A DNA stretch of 64,000 nucleotides from an uncultured Marinoscillum sp. (lineage in GTDB: Bacteria; Bacteroidota; Bacteroidia; Cytophagales; MED-G16): positions 1-64,000 of the forward strand of contig CABYXZ010000002.1 in NCBI GenBank assembly GCA_902523065.1, read 5' to 3'. How positions within the stretch are numbered: position 1 is the stretch's first letter; the number at the start of each line of letters is the position of its first letter. Of this stretch, positions 57,586 through 64,000 are shown piece after piece. The notes below the pieces were generated by a model, which saw nothing but the letters and a program-made list of their open reading frames with translations, searched no databases and was not told the DNA's origin. The translations under genes and the position numbers were made by a program.

Positions 57586-58294
57586 GGCGCTTCAAATTAG
57601 ATATTTCATATATACATTAATTCTATTAATTTTTTTGTCATGTAGTGATGATGATGAGGTAAATATTGAACTGGATGAGTATGATTTAGAAGTAATTTCT
57701 TACTTTAAAGATATAGCTCTAGGATTTGAATACGGAACATCAAGTGAGATCACTCGAAAATGGTGTTCAGATCTGAATATTTTTGTAGGGGGAGATATTT
57801 CAAATGATTTAAATGTTGAACTCAATATCATAGTAAATGAAATTAGAAGTTTAGTTACGGATAATTTCTCAATTCAAATAGTAAACGATTCATCTCAATC
57901 TAACTATTATATTTTTTTCGGCAGTGGAGATGAGTATTCAAAAATATTTCCTAGTCAAGCAAATTATGTTGATTCTAATTGGGGTTTATTCTCTATTTGG
58001 TGGGACGAATCAAATTGTTTAAATAGGGGTAATATGTATGTAGATATTTACAGAGCAAATAATATTGGGCAGAAACATTTATTAAGAGAGGAGTTAACTC
58101 AATCACTTGGATTAGGTAAGGATTCATCTAAATACCCAAATAGTATTTTTCAGTCATCGTGGACACAAACACTTAATTATTTAGAAATTGATAAAGATGT
58201 AATAAGACTACTATATCATCCAAAAATGAAAATTGGAGTTGACAGGTATGAAGTTGATAATCTCTTAAGAGAAATATTATTAGGTGAGAAATGA
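57572..58294 (+). CDS. DUF2927-like lipoprotein
   Basis: 240 residues with lipobox at C24 (IFLSC) and an Asp/Glu-rich start of the mature chain. REELTQSLGLGKDSSKYPNS, followed by IFQS, is the DUF2927 signature as I remember it; the REExTQ helix with a nearby cysteine pattern may reflect a degenerate metallopeptidase-like motif, but function is unknown. It overlaps the upstream gene by 14 bp. Surface- or periplasm-located lipoprotein is inferred. Confidence 0.72.
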   Translation: MKVFKALQIRYFIYTLILLIFLSCSDDDEVNIELDEYDLEVISYFKDIALGFEYGTSSEITRKWCSDLNIFVGGDISNDLNVELNIIVNEIRSLVTDNFSIQIVNDSSQSNYYIFFGSGDEYSKIFPSQANYVDSNWGLFSIWWDESNCLNRGNMYVDIYRANNIGQKHLLREELTQSLGLGKDSSKYPNSIFQSSWTQTLNYLEIDKDVIRLLYHPKMKIGVDRYEVDNLLREILLGEK

Positions 58295-58372
58295 TAAAAA
58301 CCTCAATTGCATTGTGTTGTAGAAAGAACAAATGGCTGAGATAAATTCTGATGAACTTCCAGAATGCTATAA

Positions 58373-58396
58373 TAGTTAACAAAAATCTATTAACTA
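58373..58396. repeat. Hairpin TAGTTAA-N10-TTAACTA downstream of tRNA-Arg
   Basis: Perfect 7-bp arms (58373-58379 and 58390-58396), 18 bases beyond the 3' end of the minus-strand tRNA and about 80 bases past the DUF2927-like stop. Could be a terminator, but the stem is AT-rich and no T-run follows on the minus strand. Confidence 0.3.
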
Positions 58397-58414
58397 AATT
58401 ATAATTATAAAGTG

Positions 58415-58488
58415 AGGACTCGGAGGGAGTCGAACCCCCAACCTCCTGGGCCGTAACCAGGTGCTCTATCCAGTTAAGCTACGAGTCC
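58415..58488 (-). tRNA. tRNA-Arg (ACG anticodon)
   Basis: The minus strand folds as a full cloverleaf of 74 nt: acceptor GGACTCG/CGAGTCC (7 bp), D-arm GCTT/GAGC (one G-U), anticodon stem CCTGG/CCAGG with loop TTACGGC (anticodon ACG, read as ICG), 5-nt variable loop, T-arm GGGGG-TTCGACT-CCCTC. D-loop A20, an arginine identity element, is present. CCA is not encoded. The base at the discriminator position is U, unusual for tRNA-Arg (A or G in E. coli), so the 3' end should be checked. Confidence 0.92.
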
Positions 58489-58553
58489 ATATGTAAAATT
58501 AACAATTAATAGTAACTAGTATCAGATTTTTTATGGATTAGGATTATAAAAGT

Positions 58554-58561
58554 TATCTTTG
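58554..58561 (+). promoter_or_regulatory. Candidate -7 element for the outer-membrane barrel gene
   Basis: TATCTTTG matches TAnnTTTG and lies 16 bases upstream of the ATG. The expected -33 position has no clear TTTG. Confidence 0.35.
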
Positions 58562-58577
58562 TTGCATAAATACAACA

Positions 58578-59315
58578 ATGAGAAATATTTTATTTTTATT
58601 ATTTATCTCTTTATCATTAAGCTCATATTCTCAAGAAGATACTTCAGGTGAAAATGAAAAAAAATCAAGTATTGTTCCAGAGTATTTTAAAATTCCAGGA
58701 TACCTTAAACTTAATTTTGGATTATCAACTTTGAGTGATGTAGATGCATCCATGAAGATAGACGCATTGTCGTCAAGGTCTTTTGATCTTTACTATTCAA
58801 AACCGATGTTCTTGAGTGATGATTTCTCTTTTAATCCTGGTATTGGTATATCGTCTGACAAGTTGTCTTTCAAAAATGATGTGATACTAAAAAATACAAC
58901 AACTAATGATGGTATAAATCAAATTGTTATTGATACTCTTGATTTTTCTCCCAAAAAAAATTCTCTTAAAGGAACATATATTATGGTTCCGTTAGATTTT
59001 AAATACTATTTTGGATCTGGAAAATTTGATAAGGGTAGATTTTTTATTGGCATTGGTGGTGAGATTGGTTTGTTATTAAATTCATCAACAAAAGTGAAAA
59101 ATAAGGTTAATAACAATATGACGCACTCAAAAATAAAAGATGATTTTGGTTTAAATCAGTTAAAGTATGGTATTTCCCTGCAGGTTGGATCAGGCAACTT
59201 TAATTTATACTACAAGATGAATTTATCTGAACTATTTGAGAAAAATAACCTTCCATTAAATATTGATAAAAATCCAACTTTGAATAAGATTGGTATTTCC
59301 TTCTCGATTTTTTAA
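58578..59315 (+). CDS. Outer-membrane beta-barrel protein, PorT-like
   Basis: 245 residues; signal peptide MRNILFLLFISLSLSSYSQ. The mature chain alternates short polar and aromatic strands: YLKLNFGLSTLSD, SFDLYYSKPMFLSDD, FSFNPGIGISSDK, YIMVPLDFKYYFG, RFFIGIGGEIGLLLN, then KIGISFSIF with a C-terminal Phe, as in an outer-membrane barrel. PorT is an eight-strand T9SS-related barrel of similar size, but sequence alone does not prove orthology. The stop shares TTAA with the convergent rpoN. Confidence 0.7.
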   Translation: MRNILFLLFISLSLSSYSQEDTSGENEKKSSIVPEYFKIPGYLKLNFGLSTLSDVDASMKIDALSSRSFDLYYSKPMFLSDDFSFNPGIGISSDKLSFKNDVILKNTTTNDGINQIVIDTLDFSPKKNSLKGTYIMVPLDFKYYFGSGKFDKGRFFIGIGGEIGLLLNSSTKVKNKVNNNMTHSKIKDDFGLNQLKYGISLQVGSGNFNLYYKMNLSELFEKNNLPLNIDKNPTLNKIGISFSIF

Positions 59316-60688
59316 AAACTCTTTCTTAACCTTGCAACTGGAATATTTAATTGTTCCCGGTACTTAGCAATTGTCCTTCTTGCGACATCAAATCCCTCTT
59401 TTTTTAATATTTTTTCAAGTAATTCATCCGGTAGGGGATTCTTTTTATCTTCAGAATCTATGACACCTTTCAAGAAGTTTTTAACGACCTTACTACTTAC
59501 ATACTCATCTCCTTTCTTTATCTTAGACTCTGAGAAAAAGTATTTAAGTGGAAAAACCCCAAAGTCTGTTTGAACAACTTTACTACTAACAATTCTACTT
59601 ACAGTCGAAATATCCATCTTAATTATTTCTGATATATCTTTTAGGATCATTGGCTTTAAGTCATTCTCATCCCCATCTGTAAAAAATTTTTTTTGATAAT
59701 CAATTATTGCTCTCATTGTTTTTTTGAGAGTAGAATTTCTCTGATTCAAAGCTTCGATAAACCATTTAGCTGACTGAATTTTATTTTTAATGAAATCATA
59801 AGACTCTTTTGATTCACTATCCATTTCCTTTCTTTTGGATAGTTCGTCATACATTGTTATGTAGCTTCTATTAATATTTACTTCTCTATTTAAAGATGTA
59901 AATTCAACCATAAATTCTTTTTCATCTTTTTTGATTATAAAATCAGGAATTAGAAACTCAGTATGACTTAAATCTTCAGTCCCACCAGAAGGGATAGGAT
60001 TAAGTGTTTTTATAAAATTAAATGCAAGTTTAATTTTTTCTTTAGATTCATTTATTTTTTCATAGATTTTATCAAATTGTTTTTTTTTGAATTCATCAAA
60101 AGAATGAGTTAATATTTCTTTTGCAATTAATTTTATATCATCTAATTCTTCAATCGCATTAATTTGTATTAAAAGGCACTCTTCTAAACTTCTAGCGCCA
60201 ATACCTGGTGGCTCTAACTTCTGTATTTTTGAAAGTACTTTTTTGACATCTCGAACTTCTAATTCAATGTTTTCTGAAAAGGCAATATCGTCTATTATAG
60301 ATTCTAAATCTCTTCTTAAATACCCATCATTATCCAATGTTCCAATAATTTGCTTTGCAATTATTTTCTCGTCTGAATTTAATTCTAAATAGTTAAGTTG
60401 AATTATCAGATTTTCTCTGAAAGATTCTTTATTTGAAATATTTGATTCTCTAGAAAAATCATAAGAATTTCTATTTGTTTTTTGAGATGTTTTATAAGAG
60501 TATTCTTCAATGTTTTCAATTGTTTCTTTTTCATTATTTTCAATTTCTTCTAGTGCAGGATTCTCTTCAAGCTCCTTTTTAATTTCTGACTCAATGTTTG
60601 CATTCGAAACTTGAAGAAGTTTCATGAATTGTATTTGTTGAGGTGAGAGTTTTTGTTTAAGGTTTTGTCTTAATTCTAATCTTGACAT
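59312..60688 (-). CDS. rpoN: RNA polymerase sigma-54 factor
   Basis: Sigma factor for -24/-12 promoters, activated by enhancer-binding ATPases. 458 residues: Region I starts LELRQNLKQKLSPQQIQFMKLLQ, an acidic linker follows (ENPALEEIENNEKET), then the core-binding domain (LEPPGIGARSLEECL) and the C-terminal RpoN box ARRTIAKYRE (residues 436-445). No activator gene is in the window. A minus-strand TAAATTTG (60715-60708) lies just upstream. Confidence 0.96.
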   Translation of the reverse strand: MSRLELRQNLKQKLSPQQIQFMKLLQVSNANIESEIKKELEENPALEEIENNEKETIENIEEYSYKTSQKTNRNSYDFSRESNISNKESFRENLIIQLNYLELNSDEKIIAKQIIGTLDNDGYLRRDLESIIDDIAFSENIELEVRDVKKVLSKIQKLEPPGIGARSLEECLLIQINAIEELDDIKLIAKEILTHSFDEFKKKQFDKIYEKINESKEKIKLAFNFIKTLNPIPSGGTEDLSHTEFLIPDFIIKKDEKEFMVEFTSLNREVNINRSYITMYDELSKRKEMDSESKESYDFIKNKIQSAKWFIEALNQRNSTLKKTMRAIIDYQKKFFTDGDENDLKPMILKDISEIIKMDISTVSRIVSSKVVQTDFGVFPLKYFFSESKIKKGDEYVSSKVVKNFLKGVIDSEDKKNPLPDELLEKILKKEGFDVARRTIAKYREQLNIPVARLRKSF

Positions 60689-60707
60689 AAATCAATATTT
60701 CTATATG

Positions 60708-60739
60708 CAAATTTATTATAATTACTCTATTCTTTGAAA
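60708..60739 (-). promoter_or_regulatory. Candidate promoter for rpoN
   Basis: On the minus strand TAAATTTG (60715-60708) matches the -7 element and TTTC (60739-60736) sits 20 bases upstream near the -33 position. The predicted start is about 60701, 13 bases before the rpoN ATG. Confidence 0.4.
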
Positions 60740-60775
60740 TAAGATTAAATTATCGTTTTTTTACCAGATTAAATC

Positions 60776-62212
60776 ATGAAAAAAGGTAGAACTAAAATAT
60801 TCAATCTAGATAATAAAGATGAGGGTAATAAGATTGTTGTGATGGGCTGGGTGAGAACATTCAGAAAAAGTAAGAATGTATCTTTTGTCTCTTTAAATGA
60901 TGGTTCAACAATAAATAGTCTTCAGGTAGTTCTTGATATGAATACTTTCGATGAGAAAATTATTGATAAAATAAATACAGGTTCCTCCTTAAGAGTAGAA
61001 GGAGATTTAGTTAAAAGTTCTGGAAAGAATCAGAAATATGAGCTTTTAGCAAATAATGTTGAGATATTAGGAGAATCAAATCCTGACACATACCCTATAC
61101 AACCAAAAAAACATTCTTTTGAATTCCTTAGGGAGGTTGCACACCTTAGACCAAGAACTAATACCTTTAGTAGTATATTTAGAATAAGACATGCTTGCAT
61201 ATTTGCTATTCATAAGTTCTTCAATGATAAGAGGTTTGTAAATATTCATACACCTATAATTACTTCCTCAGATGCAGAGGGTGCTGGTGAGATGTTTAAA
61301 GTCACATCGCTAGATCTAGAACAAAATGGTGGAAAAAGTATAGACTATACTAAAGACTTTTTTTCAAAGCCTGTAAGCTTAACTGTTTCTGGTCAACTGA
61401 ATGCAGAATTAGGCGCTCTTGCACTATCAGATGTTTATACATTTGGTCCTACATTTAGAGCTGAAAACTCAAATACTTCAAAGCACTTAGCTGAATTCTG
61501 GATGATTGAACCAGAAATGGCATTTTATGACATTGATGATAATATGGATTTAGCTGAGGAAATGTTAAAATTTATTTTAGAGTATGTTCTTGATAATTGC
61601 AATTCCGATTTATTATTTCTTGAAAATTTAGAGTTAGATTCCGAAAAGAATTTACCTCAAATAAAAAGAAATGAAAACCCATTGATTCATAGATTGAAAC
61701 AAGTTGTTAATAATAAATTTACAAGAGTAAAATATGATGAAGCTTTTCAAATATTAAGAAATTCTAAGCCAAATAAAAAAGGTAAGTTTAACTTTAAAGT
61801 TGATGAATGGGGTATTGATTTTCAATCTGAACACGAACGGTATCTAGTTGAAAAGCATTTTAAAAATCCTGTAATTGTTAGTGACTACCCAAAAAATATA
61901 AAAGCATTTTATATGAGATCCAATGATGACAATAAAACAGTTGCGGCTATGGATGTATTATTTCCTGCTGTTGGAGAAATTATTGGTGGATCTCAAAGAG
62001 AAGAAAGATTGGATATGTTGGAAAGTAGAATGCAAGAAATGAATGTTTCAAAAGAAGAACTCTCGTGGTATTTAGATACAAGAAGATTTGGAACCGTTAA
62101 ACATTCAGGTTTCGGCCTTGGCCTTGAGAGACTGATTCAATTTATTACAGGTATGAAAAATATAAGAGATGTGATACCATTTCCTAGAACTCCTGGAAAT
62201 TGTAATTATTGA
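60776..62212 (+). CDS. asnS: Asparaginyl-tRNA synthetase
   Basis: Class IIb aminoacyl-tRNA synthetase that charges tRNA-Asn. 478 residues: OB-fold anticodon-binding domain at the N-terminus (VMGWVRTFRKSKNVSFVSLND), then RHACIFAIHKFF, the motif-2 region FGPTFRAENSNTSKHLAEFW and motif 3 GFGLGLERLIQFITG, ending RDVIPFPRTPG. Stop abuts the dnaK stop on the other strand with no gap. Divergent from rpoN. Confidence 0.97.
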   Translation: MKKGRTKIFNLDNKDEGNKIVVMGWVRTFRKSKNVSFVSLNDGSTINSLQVVLDMNTFDEKIIDKINTGSSLRVEGDLVKSSGKNQKYELLANNVEILGESNPDTYPIQPKKHSFEFLREVAHLRPRTNTFSSIFRIRHACIFAIHKFFNDKRFVNIHTPIITSSDAEGAGEMFKVTSLDLEQNGGKSIDYTKDFFSKPVSLTVSGQLNAELGALALSDVYTFGPTFRAENSNTSKHLAEFWMIEPEMAFYDIDDNMDLAEEMLKFILEYVLDNCNSDLLFLENLELDSEKNLPQIKRNENPLIHRLKQVVNNKFTRVKYDEAFQILRNSKPNKKGKFNFKVDEWGIDFQSEHERYLVEKHFKNPVIVSDYPKNIKAFYMRSNDDNKTVAAMDVLFPAVGEIIGGSQREERLDMLESRMQEMNVSKEELSWYLDTRRFGTVKHSGFGLGLERLIQFITGMKNIRDVIPFPRTPGNCNY

Positions 62213-64000
62213 TTATTTCTTGTCATCATCTTTTACCTCCTCAAAGTCAACATCAGAAATATCATCTCCTTTTTTCTCATTAGTCTTACTATCTGCAGAT
62301 CCTGGTTCTGATTCACTTGCTTGACCTGCTTGTTGTTCTTGAGTTGCTTTATAAATCTCTTGACTAGCTCCTTCCCATGATTTATTCAGAGCCTCAATTG
62401 CACCATCAATTTCTTCAATATTTTGATCTTTATGTAACTCTTTGAGCTTATCTAAATCTTTTTGAATAGCATTCTTATTTTCGTCTGATAATTTATCACC
62501 AAATTCTTTCAGTTGTTTCTCAGTTTGGAAGATAAGGCCATCTGCTGAATTTAGTTTATCAACTTTATCTCTCTCCTTTTTATCAGTCTCAGCATTAGCT
62601 TTAGCTTCATCTTTCATTTTATTTATCTCCTCTTCAGAGAGTCCTGAAGATGCTTCAATCCTTATATTTTGTTCTTTTCCAGTTCCTTTATCTTTTGCAG
62701 ATACATTTAATATACCGTTAGCATCTATATCAAATGTCACTTCAATTTGTGGTACTCCCCTTGGTGCAGGAGGTATCCCATCTAGATGGAACCTTCCAAT
62801 AGTCTTATTGTCTTTAGCCATTGGTCTCTCACCTTGTAAAACATGAATCTCAACGGCAGGTTGATTATCAGCCGCCGTAGAAAAAGTTTCAGACTTTTTA
62901 GTAGGAATCGTTGTATTAGACTCAATAAGTTTTGTGAAAACTCCGTTGAGTGTTTCTATTCCTAATGACAATGGGGTTACATCCAATAATAATACATCTT
63001 TTACTTCACCTGTAAGAACACCACCTTGAATTGCTGCTCCAACGGCTACTACTTCATCTGGATTTACACCCTTAGAAGGCTTCTTTTTAAAAAACTTTTC
63101 TACCTCTTCTTGAATTTTTGGAATTCTAGTTGTTCCACCAACTAATATTACTTCATCAATTTCTGAAACATCGATTTTAGCATCTTTTAATGCTTTTTTA
63201 CACGGATCGAGTGTTCTTTCAATTAATTTTTGAGATAATTGCTCAAATTTTGCTCTACTAAGTGATTTAACAAGGTGTTTAGGAACACCATCAACAGGCA
63301 TTATATAAGGTAAGTTTATTTCAGTTGAAGTCGAGCTTGAAAGCTCAATTTTAGCCTTTTCTGCTCCTTCTTTTAATCTTTGTAATGCCATTGGATCTTC
63401 TCTTAGATCTATACCTTCATCTTTTTTAAATTCTTCAGCAAGCCAATCAATTAAAACACTATCAAAATCGTCACCACCAAGGTGTACATCTCCATTTGTA
63501 GACTTTACTTCAAACACTCCATCACCAAGTTCTAGAATAGAAATATCAAAAGTACCACCACCAAAATCATATACAGCTATCTTAAGATCTTTATCTTTTT
63601 TATCAAGACCATAAGCAAGAGCTGCTGCTGTTGGTTCGTTAATAATCCTTTTAACATCTAGACCAGCAATAGTACCGGCTTCTTTTGTTGCTTGTCTTTC
63701 AGAATCATTAAAATATGCAGGTACTGTGATTACAGCTTCTTTAACCTCTGAACCAAGGTAATCCTCGGCAGTTGATTTCATTTTTTGAAGTATCATGGCT
63801 GACAATTCTTGAGGTGTATATTTTCTTGATCCAATCTTTACTCTGACAGTATCATTTGATCCTTTTTCGACTACGTATGATAAGTTTCTTTTTTCTTCAT
63901 TAATATCAGAATATTTTTTACCCATGAATCTCTTGACAGAATTTATTGTATTTTTTGGATTAGTTATAGCTTGCCTTTTTGCAGGATCCCCAACTTTTCT
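62213..64000 (-). CDS. dnaK: Chaperone DnaK, N-terminus cut by window edge
   Basis: Hsp70 chaperone binding exposed hydrophobic segments, cycling with DnaJ and GrpE. The frame is open to base 64000, where it reads [18 protein letters not shown], so about 40 N-terminal residues lie outside. An internal ATG at 63925 is not the start. ATPase motifs: [52 protein letters not shown]. The peptide-binding domain has [18 protein letters not shown] and the C-terminus ends in acidic EEVKDDDKK. Confidence 0.97.
   Translation of the reverse strand, partial: RKVGDPAKRQAITNPKNTINSVKRFMGKKYSDINEEKRNLSYVVEKGSNDTVRVKIGSRKYTPQELSAMILQKMKSTAEDYLGSEVKEAVITVPAYFNDSERQATKEAGTIAGLDVKRIINEPTAAALAYGLDKKDKDLKIAVYDFGGGTFDISILELGDGVFEVKSTNGDVHLGGDDFDSVLIDWLAEEFKKDEGIDLREDPMALQRLKEGAEKAKIELSSSTSTEINLPYIMPVDGVPKHLVKSLSRAKFEQLSQKLIERTLDPCKKALKDAKIDVSEIDEVILVGGTTRIPKIQEEVEKFFKKKPSKGVNPDEVVAVGAAIQGGVLTGEVKDVLLLDVTPLSLGIETLNGVFTKLIESNTTIPTKKSETFSTAADNQPAVEIHVLQGERPMAKDNKTIGRFHLDGIPPAPRGVPQIEVTFDIDANGILNVSAKDKGTGKEQNIRIEASSGLSEEEINKMKDEAKANAETDKKERDKVDKLNSADGLIFQTEKQLKEFGDKLSDENKNAIQKDLDKLKELHKDQNIEEIDGAIEALNKSWEGASQEIYKATQEQQAGQASESEPGSADSKTNEKKGDDISDVDFEEVKDDDKK

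Noticed and set aside
58173-58382. Minus-strand 69-codon frame between the DUF2927-like gene and the tRNA
   Set aside because: It overlaps the end of a clear gene, has no family resemblance and no start context.
1-64000. Search for insertion sequences, integrases, prophage genes, toxin-antitoxin or defence systems
   Set aside because: None of these families is present among the genes, and no flanking direct repeats or tRNA-linked island were seen; the PIN-PhoH protein stands alone and does not form a toxin-antitoxin pair.

Overview
The window looks like a chromosomal segment of a marine, AT-rich member of the Bacteroidota, most likely Flavobacteriia or a relative. No 16S gene is present, so this rests on gene content. 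Pointers are a giant surface protein with a type IX secretion (T9SS, type B) C-terminal sorting domain, three tandem DUF5916 outer-membrane proteins, FKBP-type lipoproteins next to an NrnA-like phosphoesterase (the neighbourhood I associate with gldI), a DUF4834 protein, a CarB without the allosteric C-terminal domain, an AccD without its zinc finger, BshA, SecD-SecF as one chain, and several upstream sequences matching the Bacteroidota promoter -7 element TAnnTTTG. Nothing suggests a phage, plasmid, insertion sequence, CRISPR array or integrated island.

Layout. 1-10.7 kb: rpsP (cut by the left edge), sucAB, a small secreted protein, an LpxH-like phosphoesterase overlapping a glycosyltransferase, carB, a DUF4834 protein, accD. 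10.7-18.5 kb: nqrF standing alone, a dipeptidase, an SDR, kynureninase, dxs, scpA, ndk. 18.5-25.8 kb: a plus-strand run of NrnA-like phosphoesterase, three FKBP-type lipoproteins, rdgB, udk and secDF. 25.8-32.7 kb: three DUF5916 paralogues. 32.7-38 kb: an MFS exporter, a TRAP transporter (binding protein convergent with its two permeases), rlmN. 38-46 kb: one reading frame of about 2,640 codons for a repeat-rich T9SS adhesin. 46-50.8 kb: a minus-strand operon of a small membrane protein, mutL, two rhomboid proteases and a DUF2891 lipoprotein. 50.9-55.2 kb: bshA, a PIN-PhoH ATPase, acs. 55.2-64 kb: a sorbosone-dehydrogenase-like lipoprotein, an unrecognised protein paired with a DUF2927-like lipoprotein, tRNA-Arg(ACG), an outer-membrane barrel, rpoN, asnS, and dnaK (cut by the right edge).

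Most genes are core metabolism and information processing. The accessory interest lies in the cell-surface genes: the DUF5916 triplet, the FKBP lipoproteins and the giant adhesin. The adhesin appears to carry a LamG-like domain and a C-type-lectin-like domain, each inserted inside an Ig/cadherin-like repeat, and the lectin domain has its two halves in swapped order, as in a circular permutation.

The genome is very compact. No gene-free stretch exceeds 300 bases. The longest, between the DUF2927-like gene and the outer-membrane barrel gene (58295-58577), holds the tRNA. Convergent genes commonly overlap, and four pairs share a palindromic TTAA or CTAG that ends both reading frames.
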